64,000 nt of DNA from CAWAVN01 sp963844315 (GCA_963844315.1 CAWJOC010000015.1:62001-126000), one strand, 5' to 3'; counted from the stretch's first letter, positions 47,746 through 58,166 are shown. The notes: generated by a model from the sequence alone, not told the origin. Numbers and translations: made by a program.

Positions 47746-48916
47746 TCAATTGCGCACGCGGTCCACTTCGGCATACACTTGGGTCACATCGCACGCTTTG
47801 TGGCCTAGAATGATTTGAGCGACATCCAGACCGTGCTCACGCCGGACTCGAGTCGCGCATGAATGTCGAAGCTGATTCGGATGCCAATACGGAACACCAG
47901 CCTTCTTGATGCCATAGCTGATCGCTCGGCGGTAAGCCGCAACATCGTAACGGGCACGCTTGCGCGTTTCGGGTCTTTCCGAGACTTCCGCTTGGCTTGG
48001 CTAGGGGTCATGGGCGAACGGCGGTTTTCACGCCGTTTCTGGCTTCGCTCTTCCTCCGCCTCGATGGGTGAAAAGCAATACTTCGTGGCTTCTCTCAAGA
48101 GGAAGGGGCGAAGGACGTCCTGGGCTTGCGGCCCGAGATAAATCTCACGCGCGCGACCGCGGTTTTGCGTTTTGTGTCTTTCCGGACGATAAACCCAGAC
48201 CGGCCCCGTCCGGTCCACATCGCATGGCGCATCAAGACGATTTCACCCGGCCGGGCTCCCGTCAATTTCTGGAGTTGCATCATTGCGGCGACTTGTCGGG
48301 AGACGAACGACAAAACACGCTGAACGTGCTCATCGGGAACAGGCTTGACGGGTTTCGGCTCAGCGGCGGTCGTGCGACCTCGGCGAAGAGGCGCCACCGC
48401 CTGCAAAGCCTGGAGCACGGTGGGCGGTACCAGTTCGTTTTCAACGCACCATTTGAAAACGCGGCGAATACGAGTGACCTGCCGGTTGATGTGGGTCCGG
48501 CACCAGCCCTTGTCGATCATTACCTGACGCACCGCTTTGAGGGCGAGCGGGCCAAAATCGGCCACAGACAATCGGGCGTAAAGTTCTTGCAGCGGGCGAA
48601 CGGCTTCCTTGATGCCGGTGAACTCGTTGGTGGTTTCCCCACCATTCGCGTAATAGACCCGGGCAAATTCCAGATAACGCCCAATCAGCTCTGCCACGGT
48701 GTACCTGGACCCGTGGGTGCGGTCGGGCAATTGGCGACCGTTGGCGATCCACTCCGCGATCACCCGGTCGTATTCGGACTTGCTTTCGGGGGAATTCCAA
48801 GGACCAAGATAATGATCCTTGCCGTTGAGAGTGACCACCGCCTGGCCGGAGGGTTTATGCAGCCGATAGCCCGGCACACGGAGGGACTGGGACATGTGAG
48901 GTTCCTTTTTTGCCAT
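47746..48916 (-). CDS. tyrosine recombinase/integrase (planctomycete type), frameshifted
   Basis: About 390 residues from ATG 48916 (MAKKEPHMSQSLRVPGYRLH). SAM-like N-terminal core-binding region ('TVAELIGRYLEFARVYYANG'), catalytic Arg in 'QLQKLTGARPGEIVLMR', Lys region 'VYRPERHKTQNRGRAREIYL', box II 'WHPNQLRHSCATRVRREHG' and 'ILGHKACDVTQVYAEVD' with the nucleophile Tyr. The first His of the usual H-x-x-R is Asn (NQLR), as in other planctomycete integrases. Frame shifts near 48205 and 47950. Start lies about 100 bp from tRNA-Arg, the probable attachment gene. Confidence 0.8.
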
Positions 48917-49016
48917 GGATTCCGGTAATTACCGAAACCCTGCGTGGCTTCAAGACCTCACTGCCCATACAGGACAGCTATGCTAACTGGAGCATGCGGT
49001 TGGTGTTACGTCAAAA

Positions 49017-49095
<79 letters not shown>

Positions 49096-49248
49096 TTGTT
49101 TGGGTTGATTGTGTTGATTCTACAAAGTCCGGGGTGCGGGTCAACGGTGGTCGGGAAAAATGCCGGGATGGGTTTTGGTCCGTGGGCTAAGGATGGATTG
49201 GCTTGGGAGGGGTTTGCGCGTTCTCGATTTGACGTGGGTTTTCTGGTC

Positions 49249-50326
49249 TTACCAGTTGGCGATGGGGCCGGAGGGGACGGGGATGTGCATGTCTTCCAAG
49301 ACGCCGGTGCGGGGACCGGTCGCGGGACCGTCGGCAACGATGGCTTTGAGCGTGTCTTCCAGTTCGTGGGGCGTTTGGACCAGTTGAAATCGGTGACGCA
49401 GACTGCGCGGACTCGCATTGATTTCAAATACCAATGGCCCATTTTGCGGAACATGGACAGGCCGCGCTCGAAGCCGTGGCGGGCTTCAACGTAGGCGAAT
49501 TGCTTTCGGAATAGAGCCAGGCGGTCGTCAAATGTGCCGGAGGGATCGTATTGGCCGGTTTGTTCCCATTGGGCGAGTTGGCGGAAGATCCAGGGGTTCG
49601 CCAGCGCGCCGCGACCGACGGAAATGCCTTGGCAACCGGTTTCTGAAAACATTCTCGCGGCGTCGGGAATGTTCCGCACGTCGCCGTTGCCGATGATAGG
49701 AATGCGTTTCACCGCTTCGACCACTTGCCGAATGCCCGCAAGGTTCACCACGCCGCCGAAACCTTGGCGCGCGTTCGGCCGTGAATGGCGACAGCGGCCA
49801 CGCCGACTTCTTCAAACAAGCGGGCGAACTTGGGGGCGGTGAGTTGGGTTTCATCCCAGCCCAGCCGCATTTTTACGCTGACGGGGATCTTCACGGCTTC
49901 TACGACACTTTGCACTAACGTCACGGTTTCATCGGGCTTGCACATCAGGCTGGCCCCCGCCCCGGCTTTGGTGATGCGGTCCACGGGGCACCCCATGTTG
50001 ATGTCGATGGAATGGACGCCCCGCGATTCCAATAATTGAGCCGCCTCGCGCATTGACCAAATTTCGCGGCCAAAAATCTGTACGGCGAAGGGCGAATCCT
50101 CCGGGCAGGTCTCCACTAACTGCCAGGTTTTCTCGCTGCCTTCCAAAAGCGCCCGCGCATTGACCAAATCGGTCGTTGCCAGCCCCACCCCGCCCAATTC
50201 GCGGACGATCCTGCGGAAGGGCAAGTTCGTGTACCCCGCCAAGGGCGACAGCAAAAACCGCGTGGCCAGTTTAAGCGGGCCGTAGCAAAGCGGCAGTTGG
50301 GGATTGGGAAATGGAGAGTCGGTCAT
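49249..50326 (-). CDS. dus: tRNA-dihydrouridine synthase (DusB-like), frameshifted
   Basis: About 358 residues. 'LLSPLAGYTNLPFRRIVREL' is the Dus FMN entry, 'SIDINMGCPVDRITKAGAGA' holds the catalytic Cys, 'AVAIHGRTR' and 'VKRIPIIGNGDVRNIPD' complete the TIM barrel, and 'GCQGISVGRGALANPWIFRQ' binds phosphate. The C terminus is the usual helical tRNA-binding domain. Enzyme reduces uridine to dihydrouridine in the tRNA D-loop using FMN and NAD(P)H. Breaks: a missing C near 49750 and another near 49430. Next to tRNA-Arg. Family certain; subtype not. Confidence 0.9.
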
Positions 50327-50405
50327 TTTATGAGGAGCAAAGGAGCAAAGAGATTTCCAGCATTATCTTCGCATTGTAGTCCATCACACTAAAGGGGAAA
50401 CCGAT

Positions 50406-51161
50406 TCACGGACCGATGTTGCGGATTTGAGTGTTCCATGTCAGGCCGCCGGGCAGGTCTTCGTTGGCGTATTCAATATGGATCACGCGGCGGTGGGAGG
50501 GCGACTTGGACTTGGAGGATGCGTGCAGAATGAGCGGACACATCACGACGACTCCGCCTGTACCGACCGAGCAAACCACTTCGGGCACGGTTTCTTTCCA
50601 GTGGGAAATGTCCTCCTCCACCCAACCGTGGCGATGCGTACCGGGAATGACGCGAAGCGGCCCGTTGTCGGGGCCACAGTCGTCCAAGTGAACCCGCACC
50701 GCCAGCATGCGGGCCAGAATCTCGGGCGGAGGCTGCACCTGCCAGACCCCGGCTTTTTGTCCCCACGCCAGAAAGCCGGGGACGGGGAGTTTTTCCGCCA
50801 CGGAAATCACGCTGTCCTGATGCCAGCCCAACGTCCAATTGGCATCGGGAATCTTGTCGAAAAACACCGCCCGCGTGGCAAAGGCGGCTTCACCCATAAT
50901 CGAAGAGACGAGTTGATGCACCTCGGCACTGGCGGCCAACTCGCGAATTGCGGGGGAAATCTCCAACAGGTTTCGCACGCCGTAAACACTTCGCTTCCGG
51001 CGGACTTCCTCACCGGAGGGAATCGCGGCAATCGCCGCCCGCAGTTCCTCGACCCTCCGTGAAGACAAGACGTTCGGAACAATCGCAAAGCCCGCCTCCC
51101 GGAAATGGGCGGCGTAGTTTGCAGAGTTCAATGGCAAGGAAAACAGCATGGATTGGGACAT
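50406..51161 (-). CDS. phytanoyl-CoA dioxygenase (PhyH) family protein
   Basis: 251 residues, intact. Fe(II)/2-oxoglutarate oxygenase: 'LGWHQDSVISV' supplies His and Asp, 'HRRVIHIEYAN' the distal His and Arg, and 'DNGPLRVIPGTHRHG' is the conserved jelly-roll turn. Planctomycetes have many PhyH-like oxygenases with unidentified substrates. Alone on the minus strand between dus and the divergent genes at 51.3 kb. Confidence 0.88.
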   Translation of the reverse strand: MSQSMLFSLPLNSANYAAHFREAGFAIVPNVLSSRRVEELRAAIAAIPSGEEVRRKRSVYGVRNLLEISPAIRELAASAEVHQLVSSIMGEAAFATRAVFFDKIPDANWTLGWHQDSVISVAEKLPVPGFLAWGQKAGVWQVQPPPEILARMLAVRVHLDDCGPDNGPLRVIPGTHRHGWVEEDISHWKETVPEVVCSVGTGGVVVMCPLILHASSKSKSPSHRRVIHIEYANEDLPGGLTWNTQIRNIGP

Positions 51162-51341
51162 CCCAAATCGGCTCGGATTTTTCTGCCAAGTTTGGTGGAT
51201 TTCGTCGGAAAAGGGAATTGCTTTTTGCCGTCCGGTTTAATATAAATATGTATAGATACCGGCGGCGTGAAGCATTCCACTTTTAATAACAAACACTCGC
51301 CGGTTTTTCCCATTTCACATCTTTATTGGGAGGGACATCTC

Positions 51342-51710
51342 GTGCAAGCAACAATTCGATTGGCGGGTGGCAACCGGTTGATCCAAGTCGAAGGCGAAAC
51401 CGCGAAAGACTTGTTCGAGAACATGTCGATGGCTTATGAAGTCTTCAATGAGACGACGTGCGGGCTGTGCGGGTCGACCAACATCCGCCCGGTCCACCGC
51501 ATCGCCGACAAATACCACTTCTATGAGTACCACTGCCAGGAACCGGGCTGTTGGGCACGCTTGAGCTTGGGACAACTCAGCGATAATAACGGATCCTTGT
51601 TCCCCGTGCGGAAATTGATGGAAAACGGCAAGCCCAGCTTCAAACTCGGCGAATTCGGCCCGCACAAAGGCTGGACCAAATACAAAGGCGAACCCTCCAA
51701 AGAAGCCTGA
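51342..51710 (+). CDS. zinc-ribbon hypothetical protein (ssDNA-binding-like)
   Basis: 122 residues from GTG 51342 (QATIRLAGGNRLIQVEGET) with GGGAGGG upstream; an in-frame start at 51267 is possible but lacks a site. Strand-rich N terminus, then 'CGLCGSTNIRPVHR' and 'YEYHCQEPGCWARLSLGQ', a four-Cys zinc ribbon. Resembles small zinc-ribbon proteins from phages and planctomycetes. Intact. Function unknown. Confidence 0.6.
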   Translation: MQATIRLAGGNRLIQVEGETAKDLFENMSMAYEVFNETTCGLCGSTNIRPVHRIADKYHFYEYHCQEPGCWARLSLGQLSDNNGSLFPVRKLMENGKPSFKLGEFGPHKGWTKYKGEPSKEA

Positions 51711-51830
51711 GGTTGCCGCAACCAAAAAGTCAGAGGAACCACGGATGATGCGGATTTCCCGGATAAGATACGTGAATGCCGCGTCATCCGTGGTTAAGAA
51801 ACGTGGAAATCCATTCCCTGTGAGCAGCAC

Positions 51831-52403
51831 GTGGAACGACTCACCGAAACTGTCCATCGCCTCCTTTCCGAGCGGTTAAGGCCCGGCGAGGTTGCGATTG
51901 ATGCCACGGCGGGGAACGGGCACGATACGCGGTTTCTCGCCCAAACCGTGGGACCAGCGGGGCGGGTCTATGCGTTCGATTTGCAGGAAACCGCGATTGA
52001 GAAGACTCGCCAAAGGTTGGAAGTGGCGGGATGCAAAAATGTGCTTTTCTACCAAGCCAACCATACCACCATGACCAGCGAAATCCTGGCGGAAGATCAG
52101 GGGCAAATCGCGGCGGTGGTGTTCAACTTGGGTTATCTGCCCGGGTCTGACAAAACATCCATCACCCAAACCCTTTCCACCTGCGCCGCAATCACCCAAG
52201 GATTGAGGATTCTGAAACCGGGCGGGGTGATGACCGTGTTGGCTTATCCGGGGCATCCGGGCGGTTTGGAAGAGGCCCAGGCCGTGGAATGCTTGCTGCA
52301 AACTCTTCCCGGCGATGAGTTTACAATCCAGAGGCATCTTTCAAACCAAAATCATGCTCCCCGGCTATTTGTCGTCATCCGGCGGGAAAAATCCGTCCCC
52401 TAA
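51831..52403 (+). CDS. mnmM: class I methyltransferase, MnmM/YtqB-like
   Basis: 190 residues from GTG 51831 (ERLTETVHRLLSERLRPGE). SAM motif I 'AIDATAGNGHDTRFLAQ', motif II 'VYAFDLQETAIEKTRQRL', and 'VVFNLGYLPGSDKTSITQ', the diagnostic YtqB segment. YtqB (MnmM) methylates nm5s2U34 in tRNA wobble positions in Bacillus and others. Full length. The start is GTG; no long N-terminal extension is possible. Confidence 0.8.
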   Translation: MERLTETVHRLLSERLRPGEVAIDATAGNGHDTRFLAQTVGPAGRVYAFDLQETAIEKTRQRLEVAGCKNVLFYQANHTTMTSEILAEDQGQIAAVVFNLGYLPGSDKTSITQTLSTCAAITQGLRILKPGGVMTVLAYPGHPGGLEEAQAVECLLQTLPGDEFTIQRHLSNQNHAPRLFVVIRREKSVP

Positions 52404-52559
52404 TGCGATTTCGCCGCAAAATCCCCCGGTTCGGGAATGAATTTCGTAAAATCGGTATGGCGGAATTTTCGGCCGTGTTTTAGGGTGCGCTGTTTGCGAT
52501 CCCATCACGCGCCGCTTTTGCGTTTTCATCCCTCACCCTTTATCATTCCCGTTAATCGT

Positions 52560-53420
52560 ATGCTTATGCCTCCCGCCCTCCCTTTTGAAAGCTCCGTGAT
52601 CGACCAGGAAACGCCTTACTCTCCCGCTTGGCATCAAATGCTGGAACGCCTGCTCGGAGCGGCGGCGTGCCGGCAATTGGGGTTCTACGCCATTCCTTCC
52701 GATCTCCTCTTGTCGGTGGTGATTCCGGTTTACAATGAGGAAAAAACTCTGCGAGAAATCGTGGAAAAGGTGCGGGCGGTTCCGATCAAAAAGGAGATCG
52801 TGCTCGTCGATGATTGCAGCCGGGACAAATCCCGCGAGGTCATGCAAGAGCTTGCCGCCGAGGTCGCCAACGACGGCGACCCGCTGAATCACATCGTCAC
52901 CGCCTTCCACGAGCAAAACCGTGGCAAAGGGGCGGCCCTTCGCACCGGATTTCAGCACGTCAGCGGAGATGTGGTCATCATTCAAGATGCCGATTTGGAA
53001 TACGACCCCGGCGAATACCCCAGGCTGCTCCAACCCATCATCGAGGACAAAGCCGACGTGGTCTACGGCAGCCGGTTCTTGGGCGACCAGCCGCACCGGG
53101 TGCTTTATTTCTGGCACTACCTGGGCAACAAGTTTTTGACCACGCTTTCCAACTGCTTCACCAATTTGAACCTGACCGACATGGAGACCTGCTACAAAGT
53201 CATGCGGCGGAAGGTCGTCGATGATGTCACGCCCAAGCTCAAGCAGAACCGCTTCGGCTTCGAGCCGGAAATCACCGCCCGCATCGCCCGGCGGAAGTTC
53301 CGGGTTTACGAAATGTCCGTGAGCTACTCCGGCAGAACTTACGAACAAGGCAAGAAAATCGGCTGGCGGGACGGCGTCAAAGCCTTGTGGTGCATAGTAA
53401 GGTATGGGTTGAAAGAGTGA
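52560..53420 (+). CDS. glycosyltransferase family 2
   Basis: 286 residues from ATG 52560 (MLMPPALPFESSVIDQETPY); the frame is open from 52437, but that part lacks a clear start site. 'LSVVIPVYNEEKTLREIVEK', 'IVLVDDCSRDKSREVMQEL', 'DVVIIQDADLEYDPGEYPRL' (DAD metal site) and 'LTDMETCYKVMRR' are DPM1/GT2 features. Transfers sugars from nucleotide donors, probably to a lipid carrier in the cytoplasmic membrane; no membrane tail is present. Followed by a strong bidirectional terminator. Confidence 0.88.
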   Translation: MLMPPALPFESSVIDQETPYSPAWHQMLERLLGAAACRQLGFYAIPSDLLLSVVIPVYNEEKTLREIVEKVRAVPIKKEIVLVDDCSRDKSREVMQELAAEVANDGDPLNHIVTAFHEQNRGKGAALRTGFQHVSGDVVIIQDADLEYDPGEYPRLLQPIIEDKADVVYGSRFLGDQPHRVLYFWHYLGNKFLTTLSNCFTNLNLTDMETCYKVMRRKVVDDVTPKLKQNRFGFEPEITARIARRKFRVYEMSVSYSGRTYEQGKKIGWRDGVKALWCIVRYGLKE

Positions 53421-53427
53421 TTCAAAA

Positions 53428-53483
53428 AGAGCCGCGCACGAAGTAAGCGGTAAAGTTTATCCGCTTACTTCGTGCGCGGCTCT
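53428..53483. terminator. intergenic hairpin with 23-bp arms, copy 1
   Basis: Arms AGAGCCGCGCACGAAGTAAG CGG (53428-53450) and its exact complement (53461-53483), ten-base loop, flanked by AAAAA and CTTT. Serves the convergent GT2 and phosphatase genes. Its arms are identical to those at 58167-58230. Confidence 0.8.
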
Positions 53484-53499
53484 CTTTCAATTCGCAACT

Positions 53500-55051
53500 T
53501 CACCGAAAGCGGATCACGGCTAAGGTGCGGTCATCGTCGGTGATGCCGCCGGTGTGTGCTTTGAGCCGTTCGCTAACCGCATCGAGAATGCGTTTCGCGG
53601 ATTGGTGGCTGTGGTCTTTCACGGTGTCGATGATCCCCCGCGAACGGAACAGCGTGCAGCGGTCGCTCATGGCTTCGGTGATCCCATCCGTGAACAAGAT
53701 CAACAGATCATCCTGGCTCAACCGGCAAGTCGAGGAACCATAAGTCGCCGATTCCAACACCCCCGCAAGCACGCCATGGGATTGGAGTTCGCGGACTTCG
53801 CCTTCGTGCAAATGGATCGGTGCGGGATGACCGGCGTTGCTGTAGGTCAGCGTGCGGTGTTTTGTGTCAATGACCAGATACACCAGGCTCATGAACTGAT
53901 GCGGCGGCGTGACGGCGTGAAGGGTTTTATTGAGCCGTTCCATCATGAAGCTGGCGTCCAGAACGTGGTCGTCTTTCGGATGGACCAGTGAATGCACCGC
54001 GCCCCGCACGGCGGACATCACCATCGCCGCCGGCACGCTGTCGCCGCAGGCATCACCCAACAGAATCACCGTGCGGTGCTCATCGAAAGCAATCGCCTCG
54101 CAAAGATCGCCGCCCAATTCAAACCGGCTCGTGCAAAAGCCTGCGGTCTCAAAACCGATGTCTTTCGGCAGATTCTGAAACAGCCCCGGGCACTGCTGCT
54201 CGGACGCCACGCGGACATCCTGCCGCAATCGGTGCTCGGTGGACGATTCATGCTGAAGGACAGTGCGCTCGAACACGGAGGTCAGCTGCGCCGATGGATT
54301 CCAGGACATGCCATTCCCGGAGTTCCGGTTCGCGATGCCTGCGGTCGTACGCCCAAAGCGTGCCCAAGGGACCATCCTCCAAGAACACCCCCAAAACAAT
54401 CCCGGTCGCAGTCCCGCGCGGGAGCCAGAGTGCCTCCAAAGGCGAACTGTCCGCGCTTAAAACTCCGCGTCGGTTTTTCAGGGCGGCAAAGTCGGGGGCT
54501 TCCATTCCGTAATCGCGCTCCGGAAACGGAACGGCCCGGGGTTCTTGATGATACTCGGCTTTCAGCGTGAATCGTTCCCCCGAGGGATCGAGCAGAAAAA
54601 ACGCCCCCGAGCGAAAGCCGGTCAGTTGCACGCTGGCTTTGACCAAGCGGTTCAAGGCGGAAGACAAATCATCCTCGCTTGGAATCAGCCGCCCGATGTC
54701 GACGAGGGTTTCCAATTCCTGCGACCGGCATTCGAGTTCCCATTGGGCCAATTCCGCTTGCGAGACCAACTCGGCCATCAATTCCGATAACGCCAGGATG
54801 CGGGGAAATTCCTGTTCGATCAATGAGTCATCCGGGCGGTCCAAGATCAATCGCCCCGAAAGCCCGTTGTCGCCGTGGAGTTCGGTTTGCCAAAGCGGAG
54901 TGCCATCGCTCGGACGCGGCGTAAAGGACGGGATTGCCCGGTTCGGCGCGGCTTCGTAACGCAGCGGCCATCCCGTCGCCTGGGAGAACCTTCGGCAAAT
55001 CCCGTTAATCCAGGAGTTGGTGGGCTTGGGCATCAAGACCGTCTGCGACAT
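53500..55051 (-). CDS. GAF plus PP2C/SpoIIE-type serine phosphatase, frameshifted
   Basis: About 517 residues from ATG 55051 (MSQTVLMPKPTNSWINGICR). N-terminal GAF-like region ('LETLVDIGRLIPSEDDLSSA', 'FRSGAFFLLDPSGERFTLKA'). A coupling helix, then, after a shift near 54275, the phosphatase domain: 'GFCTSRFELGGDLCEAIAFD', 'LLGDACGDSVPAAMVMSAVR' (metal Asp, GD..G..A) and 'YSNAGHPAPIHL', 'LFTDGITEAM', 'DDRTLAVIRFR'. SpoIIE-like phosphatases dephosphorylate anti-anti-sigma factors in partner-switching pathways. Partner genes are not adjacent. Confidence 0.85.
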
Positions 55052-55335
55052 GGAAACGCCAATGCAAGGAAGACAAATACACGGAACAAGATGACAACAA
55101 GGCCGTGATACTCGTCATCGGCAGGGTTTGCCCAAAACTCCAGGTCCATCGAAAATCGGTAAGCCTTGCCGATGGAACGGACCAAACCCGAAGTTCCCAA
55201 GTTACGACGTCTGCCGATTGCAAAGCCTGATTGTCGCCTTTCGCTCCGCGAAAGGACGTCCGTTGGACGGATTGGGTGGCACGCCCTGAGGCTTTGCGAA
55301 GGGCGTGGCGAATGAAGACCACGCTTCAAGACCCG

Positions 55336-56164
55336 TCAATCGTGGCTGTGCTCGGCGGCGGGGAATTCGCCTGTGGCGACATCTCTGGCGTAGCGCTGGG
55401 CGGCGGTCAATACGCTGGTTCGGAGATCGGCGTAGCGTTTGAGGAACTTCGGCTCAAAGCCCGTGGTCAGTCCCAGCATGTCGCAACTGACGAGCACTTG
55501 CCCATCGCAATCCGGTCCCGCTCCGATGCCGATGGTGGGAATCGAAATCTCCGCCGTGATGGTCTTGGCGACTTTTCGGGGCATGAGTTCCAGAATGATG
55601 GCAAACGCCCCGGCGCTTTCGGCGGCGCGGGCGTCGGCCAAGAGTTGTTTTTCGTCGCGGGCGATTTTGCCCATGCTGCCGAACTTCTTCACCGATTGCG
55701 GACGCATCCCGATATGGGCCATCACCGGCAGATCGGCGTTCGCCAAGGCTTCGATGGTCCGGCTTTGGTTGACGCCGCCTTCGAGTTTCACCGCCGCCGC
55801 TCCGGTTTCTTTCAGAATCCGTCCGGCATTGCGCAAAGCTTCTGGTGGGGGATTCCTGAAAGGTCATGAACGGCATGTCGGCAATCACTAGCGCATTCCG
55901 GGCGGCGCGAGCGACCATTTCGGTGTGGTAAATAATTTGCTCCAACGTCACGGGAAGCGTGGTGGCATGACCTTGCACGACCATGCCCAGGGAATCGCCC
56001 ACGAGCAAACTGTCCACGCCCGCTTCATCAAAAAGCGCCGCCCAGAGGAAATCGTAGGCCGTGAGCATCGAGAGTTTCTTGCCAGCTTTTTTGGCGGCGT
56101 GAAACTGGGGAATGGTCATCGGTTTTCGCGGCGATGGCGAGGCAGACTTGAAATCGTGGGGCAT
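55336..56164 (-). CDS. panB: 3-methyl-2-oxobutanoate hydroxymethyltransferase PanB, frameshifted by one extra C
   Basis: About 275 residues. 'LSMLTAYDFLWAALFDEAGV', 'LLVGDSLGMVVQGHATTLPV' (metal-binding Asp), 'IADMPFMTFQES', 'AAAVKLEGG', 'PVMAHIGMRPQSV' and 'GAFAIILELMPRKV' match PanB closely. It makes ketopantoate from 2-oxoisovalerate and methylene-THF in pantothenate/CoA synthesis. The frame breaks at 55849-55853 where a run of five G (C on the sense strand) should be four. No panC is seen nearby. Confidence 0.92.
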
Positions 56165-56417
56165 GGCGTAGCCAGTTTAAGGAGGAGCGATTGCACCCCC
56201 AAGTATCCGGACCCGCCGGCGGAATGACAAGAGGAGCCAACGGGTTTTCGGCCCTCTGGTTCAACGCTATGCTGCAAAACACCCCACGCAAAACGAGGCA
56301 ACTGTCGCATTTTGCAACAGGTCTCAAAATCCCCCTCTTTCGGAATAAGGAATTTTTCTTTCCATATCTCATTTCATAGCATTGGCTTATAAAAAACAGT
56401 TCCACTTCATTCCCGAA

Positions 56418-56434
56418 TTGGCATATCTTATGCA
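56418..56434 (+). promoter_or_regulatory. sigma-54 promoter (-24 GG, -12 GC)
   Basis: TTGGCATATCTTATGCA: GG at 56420-56421 and GC at 56432-56433 with exactly ten bases between, matching TGGCAC-N5-TTGC except for one position. It would start transcription around 56444 to the right, in a gap with no gene. Confidence 0.5.
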
Positions 56435-56444
56435 GTAGAATGAG

Positions 56445-56530
56445 ATGTCAAAAAGTGAGCGTTGGCCCGCACTCACTTTGATGACCAGTTTTAGAGCGTC
56501 TCAAGCAATTCATTGTTTGAGACGCTTTTT
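56445..56530 (+). ncRNA. candidate small RNA with two hairpins and terminator
   Basis: From the predicted start, hairpin 1 AAAGTGAG (56452-56459) with CTCACTTT (56472-56479), then hairpin 2 AGCGTCTCAA (56495-56504) with TTGAGACGCT (56517-56526) followed by TTTTT. About 85 nt, no open frame. No plus-strand gene lies upstream to need this terminator. Inference from promoter and structure. Confidence 0.5.
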
Positions 56531-56534
56531 ATTT
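56495..56534 (+). terminator. Rho-independent terminator of the candidate small RNA
   Basis: Ten-base stem AGCGTCTCAA/TTGAGACGCT, twelve-base loop, U-run TTTTTATTT directly after. One-directional (the other strand lacks a T run). Confidence 0.7.
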
Positions 56535-56547
56535 CTTTGGCCATCAC

Positions 56548-56586
56548 AAAAAAACGTCCCGCGAGGTTTTGATGCCTGCGGGACGT
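56548..56586 (-). terminator. Rho-independent terminator of the cytochrome gene
   Basis: Minus-strand hairpin ACGTCCCGC (56586-56578) with GCGGGACGT (56562-56554) followed by a run of T (AAAAAAA on plus at 56548-56554). 31 bp downstream of the stop. Confidence 0.75.
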
Positions 56587-56616
56587 TTGCTTTGTTAACG
56601 GCGTTAAAATGAATGC

Positions 56617-57000
56617 CTATTGTGCCGGGGGCTTATGGGCATCGTGGCACGCTTTGCAGTTGGACGCTTTTGTCAGCAGCATGGCGGCATTTTCCTTGCC
56701 ATCCACGGCGGCTTGAGCGGCATCCACCAAAGCTGTGGTTTTGGTCTTCCAACTGTCTTCGGCGCCTTTCGGTGGCTTGTTGGCCGCGAGGGCTTTGTAC
56801 AACTTCAACAGTTCGGCTTTCTGGGCGTCCGTGGCATCCCCTTTCACGACCAGGTCCTTGAGAAGGCCGGCCTTATGAGCCTTCTGCATCACTTGCTTGA
56901 TCGGGATCTTCTCCTCTTCCTTTTCTTGAGCTGTCGAGTTCACTGCGAAGCCACCCACGCAAATTCCCACCGCGCACAAGGCCATCACTAGTCTCATCAC
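56617..57000 (-). CDS. small exported cytochrome c-like protein
   Basis: 127 residues: MMRLVMALCAVGICVGGFAV gives a signal peptide (cleavage near STAQ). Helical middle ('VMQKAHKAGLLKDLVVKGDA') and a C-terminal heme site 'ASNCKACHDAHKPPAQ' (CKACH). One heme; the sixth ligand is not identified (a Met or His in the helices). Common planctomycete periplasmic family. Intact, own terminator. Confidence 0.8.
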   Translation of the reverse strand: MMRLVMALCAVGICVGGFAVNSTAQEKEEEKIPIKQVMQKAHKAGLLKDLVVKGDATDAQKAELLKLYKALAANKPPKGAEDSWKTKTTALVDAAQAAVDGKENAAMLLTKASNCKACHDAHKPPAQ

Positions 57001-57248
57001 TTGCTGTCTCCTTGAAAAGAATTGGGAACAGACCTACCGACACGTCGAGTGAGATCCTACCCGGAAGATAGGCAATTTGCCAATGCTCACAACGAAAGTT
57101 CGGGCCGAGTTTTTTTCTGAAAGTCTTGTGGGGCTGTACCGTAGAACTTCGCGGGAAACAGATGTATAAAGTTGGCATCCCTTTCAAATCCTGACCGTGA
57201 ACATCTTCGCTGGAGTTTCGATACCGCTTCGATCAAGGACTTTCTCTC

Positions 57249-58154
57249 ATGGCTCCCGAAACCAAAGCCCCAACCCAGGCGGATGTGTGTTGGATCACCG
57301 CCGACAAGGATTACAAGATCGCCTTGGAAGATGGCAAGCTGGTTTGCCAGAATCCCAAGGGCAGCAAGTTGGCATCGGTTCCCAAATGGCTCAAGGATGG
57401 GGAAGCCGCCCAACAGCTTCTGGGTCTCAAGGATTGGCTGGCCCAGCACGAAGCCGAATGCCGAGACACCTTGGAACTGTGGATGCTCCGTTCCCTGCCG
57501 GTGGCCCGCACGGTGCTGGTTTCGATCTGGCCGGATCCCACCTGGTCGGGTCTCTTAAAGAACCTGGTGGTCTGCGCGATGAAAGACGGCGAAATCCATC
57601 AAGAGGAATCCGGTTTCCTCCTCAACGTGGATGCGAAAAAGGGCGTGGGCATCGTCGATTTGGATGGCGAGACGCAGTGGATCAAATCCGAAGCGGTCGC
57701 CCTGCCGCATCCGATTTTGCTCGAAGACCTAAACGACTTCCGCGAGCTGACGGTGGAACTGGGTTTCGATCAGGCACTGGATCAACTCTTTCGCCAAACC
57801 TTCAAACCTAGCGAGGAAGACTTGGAGAAAAACTCGATCCATGAATTCTCCGGCGGCAAGTTCGAGATGCTGAACCATGCGATGGGCCTATGCAGACGGC
57901 TTGGTTACCGCGTCAAAGGCGGCAGCGCGACCTGCCCGGTTTTGGAGAACGGCAAGCTGACCGAAGCCCGGTTTTGGATCGGAGCCGATGCCCCGGAATA
58001 CGAAACCTACACCGGCGATTTGCTGTTCACCGACGAGCGCGAACGCAGCGTACCCATCCGCGAAGTCGGCCCAGTCGCGTTCTCCGAAGGCATGCGGATG
58101 GCCTCGGCCATCTACGCCAAGCGCGTGGTAAAGGAAGAGACCGAAGAGCAATAG
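57249..58154 (+). CDS. DUF4132-like protein
   Basis: 301 residues from ATG 57249 (MAPETKAPTQADVCWITADK). 'LKNLVVCAMKDGEIHQEESG', 'GVGIVDLDGETQWIKSEAVA', 'LPHPILLEDLNDFRELTVEL' and 'GAVAFSEGMRMASAIYAKRV'-like segments resemble the DUF4132 domain, which is found at the end of MolR/YehI-type proteins and alone beside large DNA-repair-like proteins. Intact. It precedes, on the same strand, the ~1,620-residue protein, with a hairpin between. Confidence 0.65.
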   Translation: MAPETKAPTQADVCWITADKDYKIALEDGKLVCQNPKGSKLASVPKWLKDGEAAQQLLGLKDWLAQHEAECRDTLELWMLRSLPVARTVLVSIWPDPTWSGLLKNLVVCAMKDGEIHQEESGFLLNVDAKKGVGIVDLDGETQWIKSEAVALPHPILLEDLNDFRELTVELGFDQALDQLFRQTFKPSEEDLEKNSIHEFSGGKFEMLNHAMGLCRRLGYRVKGGSATCPVLENGKLTEARFWIGADAPEYETYTGDLLFTDERERSVPIREVGPVAFSEGMRMASAIYAKRVVKEETEEQ

Positions 58155-58166
58155 GCCCAACGAGCA

